Source of the DNA: Saprospiraceae bacterium
GTDB taxonomy: Bacteria > Bacteroidota > Bacteroidia > Bacteroidales > JAIPBB01
Assembly: GCA_021739805.1 (NCBI GenBank)
Contig: JAIPBB010000173.1
Coordinates: 1 to 11,269, forward strand
Length of the DNA stretch: 11,269 bases
Direction of reading: 5' to 3'
The position numbers were made by a program, and so were the translations under genes. Of the stretch, positions 1 through 7,314 are shown piece after piece. Each line of letters starts with the position of its first letter. The first letter of the stretch is position 1. The notes beneath the pieces were generated by a model that ran no database searches, was not told where the DNA came from, and saw nothing but the letters and a program-made list of their open reading frames with translations.

Positions 1-3000
1 TAGATAAAGAATTTGAAAAGGAAGTTGTTGAAATTTTAGAATCTTTAAAATCGGATGAATATATTGAATCTGAACAGGCTAAAAGTTTTTTGGTTGTTAA
101 AGAAAAACTGATTACCGATTCATCTTTTATTCACCAGTTGGAAATGCAGTTTTTTACTATATTGAGGCAAATAATAGAAAAACAGCATTTTCCGGAAAGC
201 ATTGAAATGATTTCGAATGCTGCTTTTGAAAAAATGTTTTCCAAAGTATTACAAGAACAATCATTTTTTGCTCAGCAGTTTTTACCTGATTATCTGAAAA
301 ACAGCTATTCAAGAATTGCCTTTCTGGAGTTTTTTTCACCCCGGTTTTTGCAGGATGCTCTTTCAAATTTTACCACAAAAAGTCATTTTGAGAAAATTGG
401 AAATTTGCCTGAAGAAATCCTAAACATTGCAAAAGCAATCCTAAATTTAATAAAAGATAAACCTATAATTGACTTAGAATATATTTCTAAAAGTATAAAT
501 TTTAGTTTGTTTGAGTTGATTTTAAGTAGTAAAATTGAAACTATTACAAAAAGTGAGTTGGTTCAGGTTCTTTTAAAATCTTCACTTGATGCAATTAAAA
601 CAAAATCAACTAAAATTTTGCTGCTTCCTGAAAAAGAAGATTTTGATAAGATGCTTAAAGATTTTCCTGATATCTCATTTCAACTGATTAACGAACTATC
701 AATTAAAAAGTCGGTTTCAGAGGATATTCTTTCGTCCTTATCTGACAGGACTGATATTGTAAATATAAAAGATGTGTTTACATCTTCAACGGAATTTTTA
801 ACCGCTTTATCAGTTTATTTTTTGAAATATGGAAATATTCCATGGTGGTGTCCTGAAGAAATAAAGCCTGAAGATGCATTGCATCAGCTTCTTAAACTAA
901 TAAATTCAGGTAAAATACAAAAGTTAACAGATTTTGAAAAAATCTTTAAAACCAGAATTGCAGTTCAAAGAATGACCGAATTCCTTGATTACGAATCAAT
1001 TTTTAGTTTATTAAGTGTTTCAGGGCTTTATGAATCAAAATCAATGGTATTGAAATTCAGCAAATTGTTGCAAAAATATTTTGCAACAAAAACTGCATTG
1101 ACCTCACCAAATGAGATTCTGTTGGTAATTTTAAATTATTTAATAAGCTTGTCAGGAACTTTTAAATCAGATGATGAGAAAGAAATTTTAGCGAGAGTTA
1201 TAGAATATTTTTCAGAAATAGAAGCACTCGAATCATCAAAAATCATTGATGGAATAGTTGACTTCCAGCATAAAGAAGGTTCAGAATCTAAAATTGAAGC
1301 TGAGCTAAAAAACGACTTAATATTATTAAGAAATGACTTTGATGAGGCTAAAGATTATCAAAGTAAATTAGACTTTCTTAAATCTTACAAAAAGATTAAT
1401 TCTCTTAAACAAGTAAAAGAATTTAGTGATATTTTGAAATTTTTGCTGGAGTTTGAAAGCATTAGCGAAATTGAACTTCAGACAATTATATCAATTTTCA
1501 AAAAACATCTTCAGGAACTTCAAAATGATGAAAAGAATCAATTGGCAAAGGTTTTAGTAGATGCAATAACTGATTCTAAGATTGCTGAAGAAATAAAAAC
1601 TTTTTATCAGGAAATCACTGAGAAGAGTAAAATACTTAAACAATTCGAAGTTTTAAAATCTATTGATAGTTTAGATTCTAAGTCAGATATTGCAGGTTTT
1701 ACTAAGGAATTTCAAAAATTTATTCAATATATAAATCTAACTAAATTAGAGAAATTTGATGTTTTTTCTTTGATAAAAGAACATTTTCTTAGTCTTTTGG
1801 ACAAAGGATATATTGAAATTGCAAATGTCTGGCTTGATGCACTCAAAAGATTTGATTCAGAATCTCAAAACAAATTAATTCAGGAATGGATTAAGAAGTT
1901 TTCATCCAGGCGTAGTATTGACAAAAAAATTGAAAATAAACTTATTGGTCATATTTCGGACTCAATAAAAGCAGTTGGAAAAGACTCACTTATATTGTTT
2001 AAAATATCTGAACCAATAAAATCACTGACTATTTCCTTTGAATCTTTTTTTGCAGATTTCCATAAAGAAATCTTACCCAAAGGCAAATTTTCACCATCAA
2101 ATATTAAAAAACTTCTTGAAATAAAATTATGGAGTTTATTTACTGATGATAAAATTTCCAAAAAAATTGATAAGCAAATTATATTTGAAATTTTGGATTT
2201 TATTTTCTCAAAATCATTTGAAACGAAAGATTATCAGATTATAATCAGGTTTAGTGATTTTAATAATGTAATTATTTCATTGCTTAAAAGACATTTTCCA
2301 ACATCTCTTTCTGGAAGTGATTTTCAGGAGATATCAAATTTACTTGTTGGTCATTTTTCAGACTCATTGAAAATGTTTGAAAAATCAGAACCTATAAAAT
2401 CTCTGTTTATTTCTTTTGAGTCGTTTTTTGAAGATTTTTATAAAAAATTTATACCTGAAAGCAAATTTCAACAATCGAATATTAAAAGACTTCTTGAAAC
2501 AAAATTGTCGAGTTTATTTATTAAACAAAAAATTGAACATGAAATTAAAGATGAAACTAAACATGAAATTTACGAAAGCTTTTTCAAAAAAATCGACAAG
2601 CAAATTATATTAGAAATTTTGGAATTTATCTTCTCAAAATCATTTGAAACGAAGCATTATCAGATTGTAATCAGGCATAGTGATTTTGATAATATTATTA
2701 TTTTATTGCTAAAAAGTAATTTTTCCAGCTCACTTTCTGCTAATGATTTTAAGCAAATATCTAATTCTCTTTTTAAATATTTTGAAGATAATATCACTCT
2801 AACTGAGGATGTTTCTAAAAGAACTGATAAAATTCCGGATAATGAATTATCAGAAATCCGGGAAAAAGATATTCATGATGATTTAGTAAATAAATCAATG
2901 ATAAGTAAAGTTTCTGAGCCGCTAACTGAAACCGAAAAAAATAAATATCCATCGGTAAAAGAAGTTGTTGAAGATGATGACATTAAAAATCTCATTGAAA

Positions 3001-3578
3001 AAATGACAGATGATGAGATTTATCATAAGATTATAAAACAGCGTTATGATTGGCTTGACAAGCAGGATAAGGATGGAAAATATTATGTTCAGAATGCTGG
3101 GTTGGTGATTTTTTATCCATTTCTGAAAACCTTCTTTAATAGAATGAAATTATTAAACGAAAAGTTTGAATTTATTGGCTTCTCCGAAAAGGAAAAGGCC
3201 GTTCACTTGCTTCAATATATTGCGACTGGTGAAGATATTCATCCTGAATATCTTTTGGTGTTGAATAAAATATTCTGTGGTTTGGATATTTCATTTCCGG
3301 TTCGTTTGGATGTGGAATTGACTGTTGAAGATAAAAACGAATGTGATTTGTTATTTAAATCTGTTATTGTACATTGGGAAATTGTCAAAAACAGCACAAT
3401 CCCTTCAGTTAGAGAGACATTTATTCAACGTGATGGCGTTTTGGTAAAGCAAAATGGAAACTGGAATCTGAAAGTGGAGCAAAAAGGATTTGATGTCTTA
3501 GTGCAAAAAATTCCCTGGGGTTTCTCAACAATGAAGTTTTCGTGGACCAAATATATTATTTTTGTAGAATGGACTTAA
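1..3578 (+). CDS. Contractile injection system tape-measure protein (5'-partial)
   Basis: The reading frame is open to the left edge: codons from base 3 run without a stop, giving 1191 visible residues, so the TTG at 90 is not the true start. The C-terminal part (about 3090-3575) fits the conserved end of the CIS_TMP family (Afp14/Pvc14-like) as I know it: NAGLVIFYPFL, a KAVHLLQYIATG block, LVLNKIFCGL, a VIVHWEIVKN block and a final KIPWGFS...VEW. The rest is Lys/Glu/Ser-rich and predicted mainly helical, as expected of a ruler that spans the tube lumen. Two tandem copies of a ~135-residue block lie at 1941-2342 and 2343-2768. An acidic, probably flexible stretch (about 2790-3000) precedes the conserved end. 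By comparison with relatives, only a short N-terminal piece is probably missing. Its last codons overlap the ATPase start, which implies one transcript. The family call is firm; the tape-measure role is by family. Confidence 0.9.
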   Translation, partial: DKEFEKEVVEILESLKSDEYIESEQAKSFLVVKEKLITDSSFIHQLEMQFFTILRQIIEKQHFPESIEMISNAAFEKMFSKVLQEQSFFAQQFLPDYLKNSYSRIAFLEFFSPRFLQDALSNFTTKSHFEKIGNLPEEILNIAKAILNLIKDKPIIDLEYISKSINFSLFELILSSKIETITKSELVQVLLKSSLDAIKTKSTKILLLPEKEDFDKMLKDFPDISFQLINELSIKKSVSEDILSSLSDRTDIVNIKDVFTSSTEFLTALSVYFLKYGNIPWWCPEEIKPEDALHQLLKLINSGKIQKLTDFEKIFKTRIAVQRMTEFLDYESIFSLLSVSGLYESKSMVLKFSKLLQKYFATKTALTSPNEILLVILNYLISLSGTFKSDDEKEILARVIEYFSEIEALESSKIIDGIVDFQHKEGSESKIEAELKNDLILLRNDFDEAKDYQSKLDFLKSYKKINSLKQVKEFSDILKFLLEFESISEIELQTIISIFKKHLQELQNDEKNQLAKVLVDAITDSKIAEEIKTFYQEITEKSKILKQFEVLKSIDSLDSKSDIAGFTKEFQKFIQYINLTKLEKFDVFSLIKEHFLSLLDKGYIEIANVWLDALKRFDSESQNKLIQEWIKKFSSRRSIDKKIENKLIGHISDSIKAVGKDSLILFKISEPIKSLTISFESFFADFHKEILPKGKFSPSNIKKLLEIKLWSLFTDDKISKKIDKQIIFEILDFIFSKSFETKDYQIIIRFSDFNNVIISLLKRHFPTSLSGSDFQEISNLLVGHFSDSLKMFEKSEPIKSLFISFESFFEDFYKKFIPESKFQQSNIKRLLETKLSSLFIKQKIEHEIKDETKHEIYESFFKKIDKQIILEILEFIFSKSFETKHYQIVIRHSDFDNIIILLLKSNFSSSLSANDFKQISNSLFKYFEDNITLTEDVSKRTDKIPDNELSEIREKDIHDDLVNKSMISKVSEPLTETEKNKYPSVKEVVEDDDIKNLIEKMTDDEIYHKIIKQRYDWLDKQDKDGKYYVQNAGLVIFYPFLKTFFNRMKLLNEKFEFIGFSEKEKAVHLLQYIATGEDIHPEYLLVLNKIFCGLDISFPVRLDVELTVEDKNECDLLFKSVIVHWEIVKNSTIPSVRETFIQRDGVLVKQNGNWNLKVEQKGFDVLVQKIPWGFSTMKFSWTKYIIFVEWT
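1941..2768 (+). repeat. Tandem duplication inside the tape-measure gene
   Basis: Copy 1 (1941-2342, 134 codons) and copy 2 (2343-2768, 142 codons) lie head to tail in frame. Shared landmarks in the same order are L(I/V)GH(I/F)SDS, SEPIKSL.ISFESFF, SNIK(K/R)LLE, KKIDKQII, FSKSFETK.YQI and S(G/A).DF..ISN. The copies differ by an 8-residue insertion early in copy 1 and a 16-residue charged insertion (IEHEIKDETKHEI region) in copy 2. A 23-base stretch is identical at DNA level (2205-2227 and 2631-2653), so the duplication is fairly recent. The start of what would be a third copy (LFKYFED) follows at 2769, so the unit boundary falls near these leucines. Confidence 0.9.
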
Positions 3579-4915
3579 TAAAACAAAATGTAACAACAAT
3601 TGCCAACGAACTAAACTGGCTTGGTAAAATACTGGATAAACGGTTTGAGCTTTATTTTCAGCAAAAAAATGATAATGGAGCCATCTTTCTTTTAAAACCA
3701 CCAGAACTACAAGGAGAAAAATCAATTTATGCTGATTTCATTAGGGAGCATAAGTTTGGATTTTATGAACGCCTTGTTTTAGCTTTGGCTATTGCACCTC
3801 ATATAAAACCTCAGATGCTGGATGTCTTTTTCACTAAGAACTCAAGTTATGACAGGGGTTTCAGTGAATTTGGAGGAGTTAAAGGTGAAAGTCACGGAGG
3901 TTTTATACCAACTGGTGAAACATTGGCTTTTATTCTTGCAGCAAACGATTTCGAAACAAGATTCAGATTGATGCAACTATTTGACCCTGAACATGCATTT
4001 GCTAAAAAGAATATTTTAAAAATTCACCCTGTAATTGATCATGAACCTTTTTTTAGTGGGATATTGCAACTAGATGAAGATTTTATTGACTTATTTACTG
4101 TAGGAAAAGTGAAAAAACCAACTTTCAATTCAAAGTTTCCGGCACATCTTATCAGAACTGAATTAACATGGGATGATTTAATTTTGGAAGATCAAATTCT
4201 GGATCAGGTAAATGAAATTATTTCATGGATTAAATATAAAGACACAATTTTAAATACATGGGAGTTGCATAAAAAAATAAAGCCCGGTTATCGAACTTTG
4301 TTTTATGGTCCCCCGGGTACAGGTAAAACCTTCACTGCCGGTTTAATTGGAAAAACGATTGAACGTGATGTTTATAAAGTTGACCTTTCTATGGTTGTAA
4401 GCAAATGGGTCGGAGAGACTGAGAAAAACCTTTCCAGGGTATTTGATATGGCTGAAAATAAAGACTGGATTTTGTTTTTCGATGAAGCTGATGCTTTGTT
4501 TGGAAAACGGACTGATACCAAATCTTCTCAGGAAAAATATGCAAATCAGGAAGTATCCTACCTATTGCAACGAACTGAGGAATTTTCAGGAACTGTGATT
4601 CTGGCATCAAACCTAAAAGGTAATATGGATGAGGCTTTTACAAGACGTTTTCAATCTATGATTTTCTTCCCAATGCCAAAAGCAAAAGAACGTTTGAAAA
4701 TTTGGGAAAAAGCTTTTAATGGAGGTTTAAAACTTCACAAAGAAGTTGATTTAAAGAAGATAGCTCAGGATTATGAGCTTTCGGGTGGTGGAATAATAAA
4801 TGTACTACGATATTGTGCAATCAAAGCATTAGAACGTCATGACCACCTTGCAAGTCAGGAAGATATTATTACCGGAATTAAAAGGGAGTTTAGTAAAGAA
4901 GGAAAAACCTTTTAA
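3569..4915 (+). CDS. eCIS AAA+ ATPase (Afp15/Pvc15-like)
   Basis: This 448-residue protein has an N-terminal family-specific region (about 1-200) and a C-terminal AAA+ module. Visible motifs are Walker A GPPGTGKT (247-254), Walker B ending in FFDEAD (catalytic acidic pair D305/E306), sensor-1 Asn348 in ILASN, and an RR pair (359-360) in the arginine-finger position. A small helical lid domain follows (about 385-448). In characterised eCIS (Serratia Afp, Photorhabdus PVC) the equivalent ATPase sits directly after the tape-measure gene and is needed for particle assembly, though its exact step is unclear. I chose the ATG at 3569, which overlaps the last 10 bases of the upstream gene. A GTG at 3542 would add nine residues of translated tape-measure tail and seems less likely. 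No Shine-Dalgarno is evident, which is usual in Bacteroidota. The gene ends four bases into the convergent gene. Confidence 0.93.
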   Translation: MDLIKQNVTTIANELNWLGKILDKRFELYFQQKNDNGAIFLLKPPELQGEKSIYADFIREHKFGFYERLVLALAIAPHIKPQMLDVFFTKNSSYDRGFSEFGGVKGESHGGFIPTGETLAFILAANDFETRFRLMQLFDPEHAFAKKNILKIHPVIDHEPFFSGILQLDEDFIDLFTVGKVKKPTFNSKFPAHLIRTELTWDDLILEDQILDQVNEIISWIKYKDTILNTWELHKKIKPGYRTLFYGPPGTGKTFTAGLIGKTIERDVYKVDLSMVVSKWVGETEKNLSRVFDMAENKDWILFFDEADALFGKRTDTKSSQEKYANQEVSYLLQRTEEFSGTVILASNLKGNMDEAFTRRFQSMIFFPMPKAKERLKIWEKAFNGGLKLHKEVDLKKIAQDYELSGGGIINVLRYCAIKALERHDHLASQEDIITGIKREFSKEGKTF

Positions 4916-5322
4916 TCAACAACAATCACTAAAACATTTGAATCAGGAAGTTTATTGAGATATTCGCTACCAATAAATTGAATAGAATAAGTTCCTTTCA
5001 GCTTTATTGGATATGATTTTGTGAGTATAAAAGATATTGATTTGGTTTCTCCCGAGGCAAATTCATTATAATCTTTTTTAGATGGTTTGTCTCTTTTTCT
5101 AAGTACGCCATTATACCCAATCTTTTCTCCATTCTCATTAGAAACAGTTATTATATCGCCTGAAATAACTTCAAAAGGTGTTAAATACTTACATATACTC
5201 TGTTTTTTTGAATAATTATTTGAAATAGAGAAAATAATTTCAATTGGCTTTGACAAGGCAACCTTTTCCGAAGCTGTTGAAATTTCTACGGTTATATCCT
5301 TAAGTGCGGCTTTTCCAATCAT
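4912..5322 (-). CDS. Stand-alone M35-propeptide-like beta-sandwich protein; candidate trans inhibitor/immunity or chaperone
   Basis: This 136-residue protein has no signal peptide, no membrane segment and one cysteine (C44). Its pattern of alternating beta strands and its motifs resemble the N-terminal (propeptide-side) domain of bacterial M35 metalloproteases as I remember them: LTPFE (47-51), SGDI (54-57), a NGEKIGYNG turn (64-72), KRDKPSKKDY (76-85), SGE (90-92) and G.Y.I.F (110-116). In Aeromonas AsaP1, a related M35 protease, the propeptide is known to fold over and block the active site. Here that domain is separate from its protease: the gene begins 56 bases downstream of an effector that ends in an M35 catalytic domain, on the same strand, so co-transcription is likely. 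The inferred role is self-protection, folding or loading of the effector. Alternatives are a substrate-binding or surface-adhesion beta domain. Homology is fairly sure; the function is inference. Its stop overlaps the convergent ATPase stop by four bases. Confidence 0.75.
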   Translation of the reverse strand: MIGKAALKDITVEISTASEKVALSKPIEIIFSISNNYSKKQSICKYLTPFEVISGDIITVSNENGEKIGYNGVLRKRDKPSKKDYNEFASGETKSISFILTKSYPIKLKGTYSIQFIGSEYLNKLPDSNVLVIVVD

Positions 5323-5378
5323 AATTTAATTATTAATGATAAAATTCCAAAAATTATCCAGAGCTTAAATATCTAGCT

Positions 5379-6770
5379 TTATGATTTTTCTGCAAAATAT
5401 TCGTAATTATCAGCATTGGTTGTTCCTTTAGCAGGGTCTTTTTTAGCTAAATTTTTAGCTCCCTTCTGTCCGTAAACATGATCCTTTGTGGCATGTAATT
5501 TATGAGTCAGTTCATGCACAATTGTTCCGGCTTTTGAATCACCACCTTTGATTTTAGCTCCCCAGAAAGAACCTCCAAGAAAAATATCTTTATCATCATT
5601 AGATGTATCAACATAAGCATAAGTTTCATCTTCTTCCCCATCATTTAATGCATATTTTTTAAAGGTAATTTCATCCTCTTTAAGGCATTTTTCGACCTTA
5701 TTAAAACCTTCCTTCACATGCTCAACCCGAGTATCTGTTTCTCCAGTATCAACAGCTCCTGAATCCATCCATTGCTTATATTTCTTGTTAGTTTTACTAA
5801 TATTGCCTTTAGCTTTTTTAGTCATATTATATGCTCCCACCATTGATTTGTGGAGATTTTCAGCTTTTTTTGGAAAATCTTTTGTGTCTAGTTTTGGTTT
5901 GTATTCTTCTTCCTTGTCTTTACCTTTATCTTTGCCTTTATTTCCTCCAAATAATCCAAAGAATGAAAACGATTGAATAACATCAGAATTCTTGCCGCTA
6001 GAAATGGCTTTCATCTGAACTGATTTGTCGATACCTCCAGAAATTTTGCTTCCCATAATGTCGGCTTCCATTTCTAATGATGCATCATCATTAATTGAAA
6101 CACCCTTGGCTTGTATGGTTGGCTTTACTCTTCCTTGCTTTTGTTGCACCACATGCCAGGCTTCGTGGGGAAGATGTTGTTCCTGTCCGGGTGCAACATG
6201 AATATCTGTTCCCTGGGTAAAAGCATGTGCTTGTAACTGTGTAGGTTTATCAGAATTGTAATGTACCTTAACATCATCCATAGAGTAACCGGAAAGGTTT
6301 TCAATTCCAGCACTTATATTGTCGGGCAGTCCTGTATTGTTTTCGCTTCTTCCAGGTTCAGAACCAGCTTTCTTTTGGATGGATGCCTTTTTCATTTGCA
6401 GTTCTTCTTCCTCTGCTTCTTGCTTTTGAATAGTCTTAAACTTTCCCTGCATCAAATCTTCTTCCTCTGCTCCTTGCTTTTGAACAGTCTTAAACTTCCC
6501 CTGCATCAATTCTTCTTCTTCTGCACCTTGTTTCTGAACAGTTTTTCCAGAAAAACTGTCAGCCAATGTCTGCAATTGCGTAGCTTTGGTAACCTGATGG
6601 CTTATATTTACTCTATCCTGCAATTTATTTTGGACAACATTGTTTACATTTGTATTGTTTGTGAAGTCAGTAGGTGGTTTTAATGCCAGTCCTTTTTTAT
6701 TTTCATCCAGTGAATCGGCTACTGGATTATTTGCCGATACTCTTTTTCTCTGAACTTGTGAAAATTGCAT
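5379..6770 (-). CDS. DUF4157 (eCIS_core) effector with C-terminal M35 aspzincin (Lys-specific metalloendopeptidase) domain
   Basis: This 463-residue protein has no signal peptide. In order: an N-terminal region (1-75) with the GLALKPP and QNKLQ motifs common in Bacteroidota DUF4157 proteins; three 18-residue acidic repeats (76-129); a DUF4157 domain (about 147-240) with GLPDNISAGIENLSGYS, VHYNS, HEAWH (202-206) and EMEAD; a KGKDKGKDKEEE linker (278-289); and an M35 domain (about 295-463). The M35 part aligns well, from memory, with Grifola frondosa peptidyl-Lys metalloendopeptidase: DSKAGTIVHE, zinc ligands H419, H423 and D430, catalytic E420, Y433 in VYG, and NADNYEYFAE. D454 and E457 match the two acidic residues that select lysine there. 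It is therefore predicted to cut Xaa-Lys bonds. The disulphide cysteines of fungal homologues are absent (only C362 remains), which fits folding in a reducing cytoplasm. DUF4157 is strongly associated with eCIS cargo, so delivery by the neighbouring machine is likely. Confidence 0.9.
   Translation of the reverse strand: MQFSQVQRKRVSANNPVADSLDENKKGLALKPPTDFTNNTNVNNVVQNKLQDRVNISHQVTKATQLQTLADSFSGKTVQKQGAEEEELMQGKFKTVQKQGAEEEDLMQGKFKTIQKQEAEEEELQMKKASIQKKAGSEPGRSENNTGLPDNISAGIENLSGYSMDDVKVHYNSDKPTQLQAHAFTQGTDIHVAPGQEQHLPHEAWHVVQQKQGRVKPTIQAKGVSINDDASLEMEADIMGSKISGGIDKSVQMKAISSGKNSDVIQSFSFFGLFGGNKGKDKGKDKEEEYKPKLDTKDFPKKAENLHKSMVGAYNMTKKAKGNISKTNKKYKQWMDSGAVDTGETDTRVEHVKEGFNKVEKCLKEDEITFKKYALNDGEEDETYAYVDTSNDDKDIFLGGSFWGAKIKGGDSKAGTIVHELTHKLHATKDHVYGQKGAKNLAKKDPAKGTTNADNYEYFAEKS
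6384..6545 (-). repeat. Three 54-bp tandem repeats in the effector linker
   Basis: These encode three consecutive 18-residue units of the form KT(V/I)QKQ(G/E)AEEE(E/D)L followed by MQGKF, or QMKKA in the last unit (residues 76-93, 94-111 and 112-129). A truncated fourth start, SIQKK, follows. The acidic core with flanking lysine/glutamine is a recurring tract between the N-terminus and the DUF4157 domain in Bacteroidota eCIS cargo proteins. It is likely a flexible or docking linker. The near identity of units 1 and 2 suggests recent unit gain or slippage. Confidence 0.9.
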
Positions 6771-7311
6771 ATTAATTGTTTTGAAGATTATTTAATAAGT
6801 CAAAAAAATAAGCTTAATAGATATTAAAAATCTGTAATTCAATATCAAAGTTATGAAAAAATTAATAACTATGCAAAAATGAAACTTATTTTTTGGTTCA
6901 ATCCATAAAAACATTAACAATTGTGGTCATATCAACTGATTGAATTAAACTAATTCTAATCTTTACTCCCAATAATAATACGGTAAGCAATTAAGAAACC
7001 CTTCCAAAAATTATGAACTAATAAATAAAAAAACTAATTTTGTTGTAGTAGTGTCTTAGTTCTTGTATTAAAGATGCCTATATAAACTACAAATTACACT
7101 AAAATTAAGAAGAAATTTATTGACATTATTAACAGTAATGAAATTAAGCAATATCAGTAAGCAGCTTAACATTTCTATTAAGTCATTATAATAGTGTAAC
7201 ATGGCAGAATTAACCGGAATAAAAAAAGTGAAACCTGATTTATAAAAAATCGTAGAAGCTTAGCATTAGAAATTTTAATAATTATTTAAATTTATTTTAA
7301 CACTTATAATA
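6771..7311. other. Divergent non-coding region between the effector unit and the GH18 operon
   Basis: This is 541 bases of very AT-rich DNA with no credible gene. It contains the minus-strand promoter at 6846-6877. On the plus strand TAATTTTG (7035-7042) matches the -7 consensus but has no clear TTTG at the right distance, so it is only a weak candidate promoter for the GH18 gene. An inverted repeat, TTAAGC (7144-7149) and GCTTAA (7164-7169), and an 11-base direct repeat (7186-7196, 7304-7314) are present. A 14-codon ORF at 7201-7245 has no support. No transposon ends, tRNA or attachment site was seen. Confidence 0.6.
6846..6877 (-). promoter_or_regulatory. Bacteroidota-type promoter for the effector and propeptide-like gene
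   Basis: Read on the minus strand, TTTG (6877-6874) is followed after 20 bases by TAACTTTG (6853-6846). This is an exact fit to the Bacteroidota primary-sigma consensus TTTG / TAnnTTTG with normal spacing. It predicts transcription starting a few bases downstream and a leader of about 70 nt before the ATG at 6770. No separate promoter was found in the 56-base gap before the small downstream gene, which supports one bicistronic transcript. Confidence 0.65.
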
Positions 7312-7314
7312 GTG
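7186..7314 (+). repeat. Direct repeat TTATAATAGTG, the second copy spanning the GH18 start codon
   Basis: The 11-mer TTATAATAGTG occurs at 7186-7196 and again at 7304-7314, 118 bases apart. The last three bases of the second copy are the GTG at 7312 taken as the start of the GH18 gene. It could be an operator pair, a translation-related element, or chance in AT-rich DNA. Confidence 0.4.

Noticed and set aside
90..92. TTG at 90 as start of the tape-measure gene
   Set aside because: The frame is open from base 3 to this point and the translated stretch (DKEFEKEVVEIL) looks like genuine protein of the same family, so the gene is cut by the window edge.
3542..3568. GTG at 3542 as start of the ATPase
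   Set aside because: It only adds residues read out of frame from the tape-measure end. The ATG at 3569 gives a compact overlap.
6153..6167. HEAWH in the DUF4157 domain as a second active protease site
   Set aside because: The motif is part of the DUF4157 family signature, which is not known to me to be proteolytic. The M35 domain explains protease function.
6261..6683. 140-codon plus-strand ORF with Leu/Phe-rich repeats
   Set aside because: It is exactly antisense to the acidic repeat array of the effector. Its Leu/Phe runs are the complement of Glu/Lys codons.
7201..7245. 14-codon ORF (MAELTGIKKVKPDL) before the GH18 gene
   Set aside because: It is too short, has no family resemblance and no start signal. 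It is probably chance.
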